Assembly: GCA_019614645.1 (NCBI GenBank)
Contig: JABWDB010000003.1
Location: forward strand, 19,987,001-20,051,000
DNA: 64,000 nucleotides
DNA from: Stratiolaelaps scimitus
Lineage: Eukaryota > Arthropoda > Arachnida > Mesostigmata > Laelapidae
Reading direction: 5' to 3'
Shown here: positions 1 through 12,400 of the stretch, in pieces
How the letters are laid out: each line of letters starts with the position of its first letter
How positions within the stretch are numbered: the stretch's first letter is position 1
Translations under genes and position numbers: made by a program
The notes under the pieces: generated by a model
What the model saw: only the letters and a program-made list of their open reading frames with translations
Told to the model about the DNA's origin: nothing
The model's database searches: none

Positions 1-3000
1 GTTACCATGTTAAAGAAAGAAGGTTCACACAGGGAATCATCACTGTCGTCTATTGGAGGCGTGTGCCACAGCGCTGGGTGGGCTCAGCGCTGCATGTAGA
101 CATTAAGAAGTGTACATAAGGACGTCGAGATGTACGCCAACGCGTCCACGACGGCACGTACCATTCCGTACGATTACATATACAGGTGCGCAGGAAACCA
201 GAACGCTCCCGCCTGTATGAGCAATGCTCTCATCTGAATGCACGATAAGCTTTGCCCGAATCGTTTTCTATGTTTTTTCTTTAGAGGAAGAGACGGAAAC
301 GAGTTTCCGACCATCGAGCCCGAATCGTTCGTCGGGACAATTCGGAATTCTCTTTCGACGCCGCCGCCGCCAGCCGATCCATGCCACGACTGCGGCGTTC
401 ATCTGTTCATGACGATTCTATTCTGCCACTGATTTTGTCATCGTTGCTTATGGTGGCGCCGTTATACTCTGGCTGCTGCTGCTGCTGCTGTCGTCGATGT
501 TTTTCTCGTTCTCAATTCATGCAATTCATGCCAACATCGAGTGTGTCTATGTCTCTGTGCTCGTGGTCTCCTGCGAATAACACTCCTGCCTGTGGCTTGG
601 GTCTGCCTCCGGCTCTCCGTTCGTCGCTGACAACAACAACAACGCGATCACCGGCATCATCGGTATCAGAGTCCGCCGCTCTTTAGTCACTCCACTTTCT
701 TTTTAACCCTTGCGGAGGAAGTGGAACAACTGTGCTGGCATCCGCAGCACTTCCGTTCCCAGGGCGTCCGAATGCCATCACCGCCGCCGCCGCCGCCGGC
801 AGCACGCCACGAGCAGCCACCAGGCTCCGACCATCAACAGCCTACGAGGCGCGTCGGTAGGCAGCGTTCATCCGCTGTCCGCGAAACTGGCTACTTGCTA
901 CTACTGCTTTTCAGCGGAGGTTGACTACATAGAGAAAATGGACCCGGTGTGGAGTGTGCGTCTCTGGCGGCGATCGTCTGTGGAGTCCGCGCGAGGCAAT
1001 GAGGGCTGCGGCTGCTGGCGGCAGCAGCAGCGAGAGCGTCTCTTCAACACAATTGCTGCTGCGTGCTATCTGCCGCAGGAGTGCCTTCCACACTGATAGT
1101 GGTACCATGAGCTAGCCCGAGCCACAGTGACAGTACGAGCAACATCACCAACAGCCTACCAGTCAGCAGCCATAGCAGAGCTTACGAGGTGACCTTGGGT
1201 TCGTTTGAATTATACTATTTTTTGCCGGGCCCGTACTCGTGGTCGCCTGTGGCAGGGCTGGCACTGGTTGCGCGAGTACACTGTGCTGCCCAGCGTAATC
1301 TTTGTATAATAGTCGTGCTAGTCGCAGAGTTGAAAACACAGCTCGCCACAGATTAGACAGAGCGACTGCCAAGTGCATCCTGCTCTGTTGAGTTCGCTCC
1401 CTCCTGAGCAGCGAGCATCCGTTTCCCTCGGCTAAAACGAAGTCCCGTCCCGGTTTGTCAATGGCCCCCTCCTCCTCCCCCCGTGTTCCGAGTCTCCCGA
1501 AACACCGAGCACGCTACCACAACCCTGGGGGAGGGGGGGGGGTAGGCAGAGGTCCCCTATTTCTTCTTAGCCTTCCCGAAGTCACCTGCTGCCCCTTGCC
1601 GCCGTCCTGTCCCGAGTGAGCCATTGCTTCCTTTTCCTTTTCATTTTGTTGTTCGTCTCGCTAAACGAACAACTCGGCAACAAAAAACAACACCATACAC
1701 ACACACACACGCTGAGATTGCGAGTCCGCGTGTCATGCAACCTGTACAATACATGATGAGGATATGAGGGAGCGAGCTGCTGCACAGGTAGCGGGAATGC
1801 CAGGCTGAGCTATGCGATTATGCCGATGATGATGTCCGCCCGCTGAGCACATCGGATGAACGGCGACACGAAGATCGCAGTGATGGGAAGCGGACAACAA
1901 GCGGGGAAAACATGTGGGAGAATTTTCCTGGGAACAGTTGTTTCGTCATGTTCAGTTTACCACTAACGGTTTAGTATGCAATAGAGGTTGAGGTGCTGAC
2001 CGCCCCCAGAGTGAATAATAGATGGCGTGTTCGTTTAATAAAAGTTTATATATCATTTTGATTAAATTTCTTTAAAATCGAAACTCATACATTTGTAGAT
2101 ACTGCGCCAAATATAAAGGTTATCATCGCCTGTCATCGCTCTAGATCACTCAGAAGCAGCATTCCCCTCTTCAATATGGTAAAACTAGTCATAATAACTA
2201 TAATAATTAGAAGGAGAGGTCATAAAAGCATTGCTCTATCAGATAGCGAACGACGTATAAAATTCAGCTATCGAATGAACATCTGGCAAACAAATTAAGA
2301 AGATCTCTTGGAATGGAAATTCCGCCTGCTCGCGTGTCCACAGAATATCGCTTCTGCCAGTCAGCTAAACTAAAGCAGCCACGAGTAAAACCATTGATTA
2401 CTCTCGTATACGGCTGGTGGCAGGCTGAACAGGCCAACCAAAATGGATCGCTTTCTATGAGCCAAATGACACTTTTAATAAATATGCCGCCGCCGCCGCC
2501 GCTACCTCTTACCGAGTTCATATATAAAACCAGCCAACCAAACACCGAAGACGTGGATTATCCACACACTGTTGCGTAGTCCATAGTAAGATGAATCGGC
2601 CCGGGCACCTCACAACGAGCGTGGCGATCTCTCGTCTACCCGTTGCGGTCGTCGACGGGGAATAATCGATACACATCATCTCGATATTCTTCATAGACAG
2701 CTGGTTGCTGCTATAACATTGCGTCTCAAGTAGGAGTGTTGGGTTTCTGTCCCTCACGCACACACACCCGGTGCCATCATAATATGTAACATGGTCGTGA
2801 TCATGCGGCGTGGGGCTAGCCGGCGCTTCATCCGCGATGCCGTTTCTTGATGATTATGAATCTGCTATGAAGTACCTTCGGGAACTTTTACCAGTCGAAC
2901 TCGTCGTGGTGTCAGGAGACTCAGGAGACCAACAGACTCACGACCTAGGCGCAGCGCTCGGACTCGCTCTCCATGATGACCGTCCGATCTCACGACCTCA

Positions 3001-6000
3001 ACGGCACCGAACGAAACAACGGCCGACTCTCACTGTGATTGAATGTATCCGCCGTCGGCAGTCCGATATGCAGTAGAATACTAAAATCGTTGGTTGGCCG
3101 CTGATAACCCAGTGACCTTTAAGCGGTGCGCGCAAACACCAGCTAGCTCAGTTGTCCTGCTCTCTAGTTGCCATAGGCTGGTTCTCTTCCGCTCTCAGGT
3201 TGGCTCGGTGAAGCTATGTACAGATATATACAGATGCTGAGGATACACACGCTGTGTATGTCTGCCCAGCAGAGGAATCACACTCAGAAGTGTACAGACA
3301 AACTGTTCAGCGAACTTTTCCAGCGAGTCGAATATTTACGTCTGACTCGGCGTACGTCACGTCATACGACAGCATCTCCAACGGTCATAATAGACCGGCT
3401 GCTATACACATCAACAGGACTGCCTATACGACCGGTAAATAATTTTCTACAAGTCGTCGTCTTCGTATTCGCTGTGAATCGGGAAGGTAGCGCCTTCGGT
3501 ACCGAACCTTTGTAATCATCAGTGACTTTTCCCCAGTTAATGGTAAAGTTCGTTGTAGGCGATCAGTACACCTCTGTGCCTCTCAGAGCAACGACCCCTG
3601 GGTCTAGTTCCCTAAAGTCGGCGTTTTCTAGCCTAATCCCGGCGCCGTACGCAGACACCGGGTCTGGAAGGCTCAGCCTTGTGTTCATTCCTTCTCTTCG
3701 TTTGGCCTCTTTGTTTTTTAGACGCTAGGCAACTACTGCTGATGCTAATGCTGCTCTACCACCAACGTTGACACCAACAGAATCAGGGTCCCGAGCGACC
3801 ACCACGACCACCACCGCAAAAGGTCGCCTTGACCTTACCATCGACCACCCCTCTATAGTCTGCTTTTTTACTCTCTCTCTCTCTCTTGGTCTCTTCATGG
3901 CTCCGATCCAGCCTCGCTCCGGTTTGTCTCATCTTCCACTCTAACATCAACGACTATCGTACTGCCATGCAAAGTCGAACATGACCATCTTGCTGGCCGT
4001 GTCATTTCAAAGGGACTATCGTCCCTCCCGCAGTGTCTGCGTCACCGAAAGTAAAAAGCCATCTTCGTTGGCCCCATCAGCTCAGAGTCAGGTCAGAGAT
4101 CTCTGTCCGGCCACATCTGCTGCTGCTGCTACTTCTGCTGGCTATGCCAATGAGATGTGTTCCGTTTGCGGCTGACCCGTAAGCCGTCGACGGCGGATCC
4201 TCCTCATGTGTTTTTTTTTGTCTCTATATCCACGCCTGACGAGCTAACCCAACCTGACCCTCCCAATGGCTGCTTCCGCGCCTCAATACCAATCCCTACT
4301 TAGACAGTCTTGTACAGACACAGGCGCCGACATCCACACAGACACCACCCACAAGAACGCTGTAGTTGTAGAGACGTTCCGACACCCGTCTTCCATTTCT
4401 GTAGCAGAAAATCGCCCCCAGAGGACACCCACACCCGCACATCCAAATCGTTTCACCAAATCGCACCCCACCAGCATTACACATCCCCCACCAAACATCC
4501 GTACGCGCACATGACGACACCTGCGCGTGCGATTCATGCGGACGGGACGGAACGGCCGGCATATGAGGGGCTGGCCGTTCGTCCAAATAGGCCGTCTCAA
4601 TGGGCGAGTATCGTATGCAGCGGCGGAGGCGCGGCAGAGCCAACAGCGGCAGCAAGAACGACGAACGTTTGCGATGCTCGCTTGTGTCATCACATCGTCG
4701 TATCGGGACGAATATCGCGAAGGTGGGGCAGATTGCGCCCTGTCATCCCACTACAGCGTTATTCCCCATCGGTGTGACGCTGCCGATCAGCGACTAACAA
4801 CCAACGAACCATGAATGAATAGATGAATGGATCGGTGGGTGAGTGCATCGGTGTGTGGGAGCGCTCAAGTGCCACGGGAAACCTATAAGCCTGTCCCGTA
4901 TCGACCTGCGTGCCTGCCCGTCTTGCTCCCTGGTGTCCTCACCTTATTCTCTTATGTGTTTCTCTCGTTCCCCGTTGCATTCTCTCAGCGCAACGCTTTT
5001 AGCGCAGTTTTACGGTGCAGCAACTTCAGTGTGCATACACAAAATCGCTCCCGGGCTCGCTACAACCGCTGAGATCGGAGCGCTGACGGGCGCTGAACAG
5101 CGAGTGACCGACGGGCCGCTCGCGGTGCAGGTAACGGCGGGGGTGTTTCGAGAATAAATAATTGGTGCCCTCTTCGTTGGGCCTTCTTCAGCCTGGCCGT
5201 CCTCCTCGGCTGCCTGAATGCGAACTAGGCCTGCCCCTGTCCGCCCCTAGCCACCTCTAGCTGTTTTGTTCGATGTGACGACATCGAATCAGAAGAAGTA
5301 GAACAAAATGGTTGAAGGCGACATCCCTTCCCAAACATATAGATAGATGCGCGCCAGTGGGCGTGAATGAACGAGGTGGTAGTGCCCTTGCTGCTACGGC
5401 GGCTGTGATGATGGAGCTGATGATGGCCATGGTGATCGTACTTGTACTTCGTCTGCAGTCAGACGTTGCACTCGGCGAGGAGAGTTTCAGTTAAAGGGGC
5501 AAAAGACACTGAAACGCGTTCACAATGAAGGCTCGAAGACAAATACTCGTTATTTAGACGCTATTCTGGTGCTACTGCTCCCGCTATACAGGAAGTCTAG
5601 GAAACAAGCAAGAGATCGCTGTAATAGCCCAACCAAAAGGCAGAGCAACGACAGCAACCATCAGGCGAACAGGCAAAGAGACAGACAAACATAAGCGAGT
5701 AAACAAGATTCACGGAAGGAATTCCTAGCTGTGCTTATTGATTTCGGTCGGCGTTCAATTATTTTCTATGTGTGGACTCGCCTTAGCCTTTTGGTCAGGC
5801 TGGGTGAACGACGAAACAATAATCGACAGCAATCACTCGATGCACTGATTGCGGTAGAGACAATGATATGACGGATGCGAATCACCTCAGCAAATGGCAA
5901 TCGTCTCGCTTGGTGTGGAAGAGACGCAGTCGAGATGTAGATGGTGGAATTGAATTGCGTTTGCATAGGATGCCTGCATTCGCCGGGCCACCCTGAATTA

Positions 6001-7338
6001 TAATGATAACAATACTAACGAGATATTGGCGGTTATTTCTTAGTTGACGGCGGGGGTGTTTGTCTTGTTGTCTTGTTGTTGGCTACGTGAAGAGGTGGCG
6101 AAGACTTTCATGAGCGGCCACGTTGGCCCCGTGCGTAGCCCATAGTGGTAATCGATTTGTGTGCTGTACTCCGAAGGTGACGTATATATATATAATCATG
6201 TGTATATATGTGTGTGTGAGCAAAGACAAGTAGGCCAGTTGCGCAGTCGATTTGCATCAGACACACGCCGTCCAGGTGTTGTACCTGAGTAAAATAAGTT
6301 GATCGGGCTGACTGACAGGCAACATTTAACGTCCAGGGAACTGCTTTCGGAGCAAATCGATCTAATACCTGCAGAAGAACTATGAACATTAGTTCAACCT
6401 GGAAGCGTTAAATGGCCATTGGATTTGCTAAGTAAACTTGGCGTTAACTTGGGATATGTTTAGTTGAGCCAATCTCGCAACTTTGCCGGAGACACTCGTT
6501 GGACTGAGAGTATTTTATAGCTCCCCGCCTCCCCCCCCCCGCCAATTTGTGAGGTTGTCATGGTATTTTTTAAATTACCAAGTTAAACTTCCCTTGGCTA
6601 CCTGATATGTCTCCAGTTAGCCAATGTGGCGCGATACAATATTTACGTTGTTCAACGGCATTCTATCGTCACTGTATGACTGCAAGAGCGACGGCTTGTT
6701 TAATCACATACTGAACGTAGAAATCAAATATTGATTACACGTAGAAGACCACATTCTCGTCATTCGCCGCGGTCGTTAAATGAGTCACTTTGGAGCGTCT
6801 TGTATACTCCTCACATCAATCATGCTATAACACAAACTTCACGGACACGCACAACATTTGCCGAGTACAGGCGATATCGACATTCTACCGTAATCGTCAC
6901 CGCGCTAAGCGTTGAGAGGTTGCCGCTCCTAACAGATACAGCGTTTGTGTTCATTGAAATAAACACATCTTGTAAATGCACCGCAGGTGATCGCAGCAGC
7001 AGCGCTGACGGTTCTCATCGCCTTCTTTTGGACCTTCTGTCGACGACTGCCAGCGAGCAGCTCTCTATCGCGCCCAGACCCCATTGCCCCACAGGTGGGG
7101 GCGTCGTTTCCATGCGCGTACATCTGTTCATACGACACACAGATGCGAGTTTCACCAGCTCCTCGTGCTCTTGCTTGATTTCGCGACCGGCTAGACTTGA
7201 ATATCGGGACACTACCCCTACCTACGATGAATCCATTCACCGATCTCAGGTCCCAATCTCCCCGTCATGACTATTGCGTCGTGCGGCCGTATGTCTCGCC
7301 CACTTCTTCCTTATCACCGCAATAGTGCACTTATCATC

Positions 7339-7370
<32 letters not shown>

Positions 7371-9332
7371 CATCCTCGTCATATAGAAGATTCATGAAGT
7401 ATTATAACTGCTGGCGTTGTTGTAGTCGCTTCCTCCGGTGAAGTAAGTCGCCCCCAGATCTCTCTACCCTTCCTAAGCCTCTAGGTAGGCCTCGTTGCTT
7501 GCTGGTGCCATTTCTACCCCACCCGAGCTGGGGCTGTTCGCCTGCCTCTTTCTAAGGGGTTTTGTCCCAGCGTCACTGTCCAAGTGGTCCATTTCGGGCA
7601 GGCGGTTTGCTTCGCCTTCGACAGCAGCTCTTAACTTAGCTTCATCTCCGTCTCTTTGATGCTCTCCAACTTCTTCCTCTTCGTCTTCTTCTTCTTCTTC
7701 TGTCCTTGCTCTTCCGCCGGCTCCTTCTGTCGCCGCTCGTCGAGTCTCTGTGTGTCCGGTCTATCTATTTATTATAACTAGGGATTCTTTTTTGCTATAG
7801 CCTCCTGTACTCGTGCGCTTGTGTGGGAGCGTGTCTCAATAGTTCCCATTTTCTACCCACGGTACATGTACCTTTCGTATTGGCGCCCGCGGTGCCTACT
7901 GCCGGCTGTACGTCAGGTAGCGGTGCTGGTACCCGCCACTACCTCTAATGCTACGAGCATACAGTGCAGTGCTGCTGCCGTACAATAGTAGTGGTAGCAT
8001 TATATCTATCGGCGTCTCGGGTATTACTTCTCCGGTCCCGTTTCTCTCTCTTTCTTTCTTTATATATATATATATATGTATAGTTGATCCATATGAGCAC
8101 CCTATGCTTCATAGGCACATATAGACGGTATGGGCGTCAGCCTGTACCAGGCTACGGCGTTATCGATGACTACGTCACACCACTGGTGTGCCTGCTCCAC
8201 CATCTTCAGCATCGTCGCCCTATGTATCCTATTCTATCTAATACCCTATAGTCGTGGTCGTCATCGTCGTCGTCGTAGCAGCAGCAGCAGCGGCTGCTGC
8301 GGCGGCCGCAGCGACATCAGCAGCATCGCCACCGGCCATCTGCCTCCCAAGCTGGCCGCCATCTGGTGTTCCTCCTCTCCGCTGTGAGCTCCTGGCGCTG
8401 GTGTCGTTCACGATTGGCTCTATGGGCGGCTACAGACCCGCAGCGGGCACGGCCTGGTGCTTGGCACTGAAGGAGCCTTCGGGTTGGTTGGCTGGTTGGT
8501 TACTGGTTCGCTGGTTGCCTGCCACTGCCGCCGCCGCCGCCGTCGCCGCTCCGCTCGCAGCGGCTGCTGTAGTTTCAGTTCTGTCTACAGCTCTCGTTCA
8601 CGGCTTGTAGACAGGCAGGCAAGCGGGCTGCTCTGCGAGTGCGCGTTACTTTGTGTGAGTGAGTAAGTGAGCGGATGAGGAGCGAGCCAGCCAGCCAGCC
8701 ATCCAGCAAACGCTACGAGTGGTACCCGGGGTGGGTGTGTGCGCGCTCGGCGTGTGTGTAGTTCGCGGCTTCGTGTGTATACCTATCCAGCAGAGTGAGT
8801 GTGCATTTCCTCCTCTCCATAGTGCCCCGGTAGACTTCAGCTGGCACGGGCCGCTCGGGTGTCAGTTCGTACCGAGACGGCGCACGAGATCGACGTGTCT
8901 CGCTGAAACAGAGATACTAGTGCACGTACTACGACAGTTATAACGGCAGTAACAATAGTAGCAACAGCAGCAGCAGCAGAAGTACATTGTGCGTATGTGC
9001 CCACCTACAGAGGATATATCTACATGTACATTCATCGACTCGCACAGCCGATCTAACTAGCAGTCTATGCACAACGAGTGAGTGAGGAGTGTTCTCCGCG
9101 TTTTGTGAACGTGACCCTGATTGTTATTAGTATTAGTACAACCTGTGTGAACAGATCACCGCCCGGATATGCCACCGTCATGAGGACTGCGTCCAATGCT
9201 ATGTGGTGACTGCGCGAACCGAGGACTGTAATCACCCTGTCCTCCATAATTACATGAGAGTATAATATATATATATATGTATATATATATGTTCTGTCAT
9301 TGACGTACGCCACCACCTCACCTGAACTCAAA
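1..9332. other. Upstream region of Delta, no supported gene
   Basis: Mixed-composition DNA full of short repeats: (CCG)n at 780-797, 2486-2501 and 7341-7371, (CAG)n at 470-490, (TA)n at 6182-6194 and 8061-8078, and CGT/CAG repeats at 8249-8312. Frames up to 155 codons exist, but they overlap in several frames and read as low complexity. The last kilobase before the Delta ATG is likely promoter and 5' UTR, with many short upstream ATGs; the transcription start cannot be fixed. Confidence 0.5.
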
Positions 9333-9401
9333 ATGGTGACCACAGTCAGTTCTGTTCCCGTTGTGATCATCGTCGTTGCTACCGCCGCCAGCTTGTTACA
9401 G
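9333..9401 (+). CDS. Dl: Delta coding exon 1: signal peptide
   Basis: Twenty-three codons that read as a signal peptide: a short polar start (MVTTVSS), a hydrophobic core (VPVVIIVVATAA) and SLLQ before the splice site. The exon ends in CAG followed by donor GTAAGC, phase 0. The context of the ATG (CTCAAAATGG) is good. It lies 4.5 kb upstream of the next coding exon, so a simple ORF search misses it. Assignment rests on the signal-peptide pattern, the phase match to exon 2 and the lack of another candidate that I could find. Confidence 0.85.
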
Positions 9402-12400
9402 GTAAGCTTCTACACTTGTACACATCGTGTTGGCGCGGTGTGGTGCGATCGACCTCGTTGACGTCCGGCGTTACGTCGCGACAAGACTTTCCATTCTTCG
9501 TCTTCCTCTGTTTGTTTGTTAGTTTGCTTCTTTTCTTTCATCGTGGCTGGAAAAATCTCTCAGCAGGTAGTAGCCTTCCTCCTCGGCAGTCCGCCTACCG
9601 ACCTGCCTCTAAACATGCGTAATCATAGACGTTAAACGCTACAGCTAATCGAGTGTCCTCCCCGCTGCCAAATCAAAGAATAGATAGATATCCTAGATAA
9701 ACAAATCGCTAGATAGTTACGAACAGGATTCCGTATCAGCAACCCTCTCGACTCGACTGTATGATCAGTCAGCCAGGACCAACCAACCAATGACATTATC
9801 GTCATTGTCATTAAACCGTCGTAACAATGCGACCGTCTAACAAACAGACGAAAAGGCAGCTATTCTTATCTGCTGATTATTTTCCTTACTTACCAGAAGC
9901 TCTAATAGCCACATAGACACACACACACACACTTAACCAGCCAGCTAATCAACTAATCAAGCAATTACAAGCGAGAGAACGTCACACAGCCAGTGCAAAG
10001 CAAGCACGTCAATGGCGGTCAGCGCCGCTGGCTCAAACCGCGCGCACGCGGGTTGCCACTCTCTCAGAGCAGCAAGCAGCAGCGAACCACTGGAGTACGG
10101 CCGTTCATCATTGCTCTATCACTATCACCTTCAGCGTTGTTTCCCTTGGACACCATTGTAGATCCATTACACATGGCAGGGGGTGGCGGTATTTCTTTAT
10201 AGTCGTCTACTTCGTTCGTCTGCGACTTTCCCGCTGATTTTCGGAGCTTTTTATTGTTCGTGCCTGCCTGCCTACCCTAAGACCAACGGACGATGCTGTT
10301 CAGTGGTTGTAGCCAGTGGTAGCTGTTATTGTTGCTGTCGCTTACCAGCCGAAATGTTTCTGCGCGCGGCAATGTCATCGCAGGCCCTGCGGACACCACC
10401 ACTGCCACCGCCGCCGCCGCCGCCGCTTGTCGCTGAGGTTCCCACAGTCCCGCGGCAATGGCAGCCGCAGCGAGAGTCGGCTTGTGTGTGCCTATCTATA
10501 ATATCTGCCTGCTTGGCTGGACGGTTACCACCGGGTTCGTCGCTCGGTTGTCTCGCAGTGAATGTAGCGCTCCGTAGGCGATTTGGCACCGTCGACGTCC
10601 CCTGCAACTGACTACTCTTCAGAAGCCTGTAGAGCTAATCTTTATTTTCTCACCACGAACCTCTAGCGCCCGAGGTCCGCGGTCGTCCATATAGCAATAA
10701 TAGCATGTAGTAATAGCAGTGAGAGCAAGAGAGAAAGAGAGAGAGAGAGCAATGGTCATAAGCGAAAGAAGGGATGCTCTACGATCCCTGACAGAGATCA
10801 TCAACAGGCGTCGGAGGATATCTGTGGACGCGTGTATCGTTAATTCACCGCAGTAGTATCTAGAAACATTTCACCTTACAATGTCAGCAATAGCGGTTCG
10901 CATATGAAGAAAACGTCGGGCCACTCTAACGAGAGGTGCATTGAAGTGAGACACACTCAGCTCGTCTGAAAGCCTAGACGCGATGATCATTTTAAAGTGT
11001 CCCACTGCAAAGTTCCCGCTGGCTGTCACAGTGTAGAGATCATTGCGACAGTCAACACAACGAGCGGTAGAATCGGACGGGTCATGTCACAGGCTCCGGC
11101 GACATCCGGTTCGAGTGGTGGCTAGAATAGGTTCATTCGAGGCTGCGGGTCGGGTTGAGCTGCAAAGCTTCCGCTGCCGGGCGACCAAGGTCGCTCAGCA
11201 TCGGCACAGCGGCAGCCGAGATCCGAGACCTCTGACCTGGCCGGAAGCCGCTCTCCGTCAAATCGCGCGCCCCTTTACTTACCACTACAACCGCTGTGGC
11301 GGCCAAACGAACTCAGAAGTGGCTGCTGTTAGACTACCCCGAGCTCGGAGTACCGAAGAGGAATACCATTTGCGATGCTTAAACACTGTTGTGTCTTCAC
11401 GCATTCTGTTGGCCGTTCTTCGCTCTCTCGAGTCCCTCAATTGCCGTCTATCATACCAACGCTCCCAACCGCCCCAGCGGTTCGAGAAGAAGCTGCGTAA
11501 CGCTGTGGGGGTTGTTCCCCTGAGATACGAGCTAATCGTTCCTCGTCTTCTTGACGAACTGGTCACCATCTATCGCTTTCCTATGGCGACCTCAGCCAAG
11601 GGCCAAGTGTTCGGCTGCAGCGACGGGATGAACGATGATGACGATGATAGTAGCCGAGGAGGATTCGACAACGCAACAGCACGGCGCGACGAACAGTGTG
11701 TGGACATCTTTGTGAACATCTGCTCATAATGGGGCAGCTGATTGAACGCTGGTCGTCGACACTTAAGTCGCTGTAGTTTTACAATTCCTAGAACAAGTAA
11801 CAGCAACAACTTCTGCTTCTGCTGCGGCTATTAGTACAAGTACTTCGAATACTAGTATCATAGTACTATTGCTTGCTACCATTAGTATTACATTAAGGGT
11901 ATTAGCTGTGAGAGCGTAATCTGTCAGCTACTCGGGACATCTACCTCGACCCGTGTCTCCCTATTTTTCCACGCAATGACACAAATGAAAATCAGGCTGG
12001 CCGCAACATGTCTCCAAACGAAACAAGACGATACGTATATGTATATATATATATATACGTGTGTGCCGACAGAGACCTGCGCGGTGGTGGTATCATTGCT
12101 GTGAACACTGGCATTGTCTAACGTGCCTTTATTCATCGGGCTGGTTTGATGCATCCACGCTTGCATTCTGTGCACTTTGTCATTCGAGTACGGCCCGATG
12201 AGAATGGAAATCCGCTCGAACGGTTGGCCAGGTTCGCTCGCTTGCTGGCCGGCTGCCTTGTTGGTTTGTTGGCGATTACTCGGTTGACTAGACTTGGTTG
12301 ACGTCCAGTACGTGACGATTAACATGGCGCGGTGTCACCTTACCTACGACGAGAGACAACTGGTAGCCATCGCTCAGTCACGCACTGAGTTAGCCCATCG

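Noticed and set aside
710..1096. 128-codon frame (+)
   Set aside because: Arg/His/Gln-rich product of CCG and CAG repeats; starts without a good ATG and has no recognisable domain.
4283..4777. Overlapping 119-155-codon frames on both strands
   Set aside because: Both strands are open over the same bases with no family resemblance, as expected for GC-richer random sequence.
8254..8610. 118-codon alanine-rich frame (+)
   Set aside because: Translation of CGT/CAG repeats upstream of Delta; no domain and several overlapping frames.
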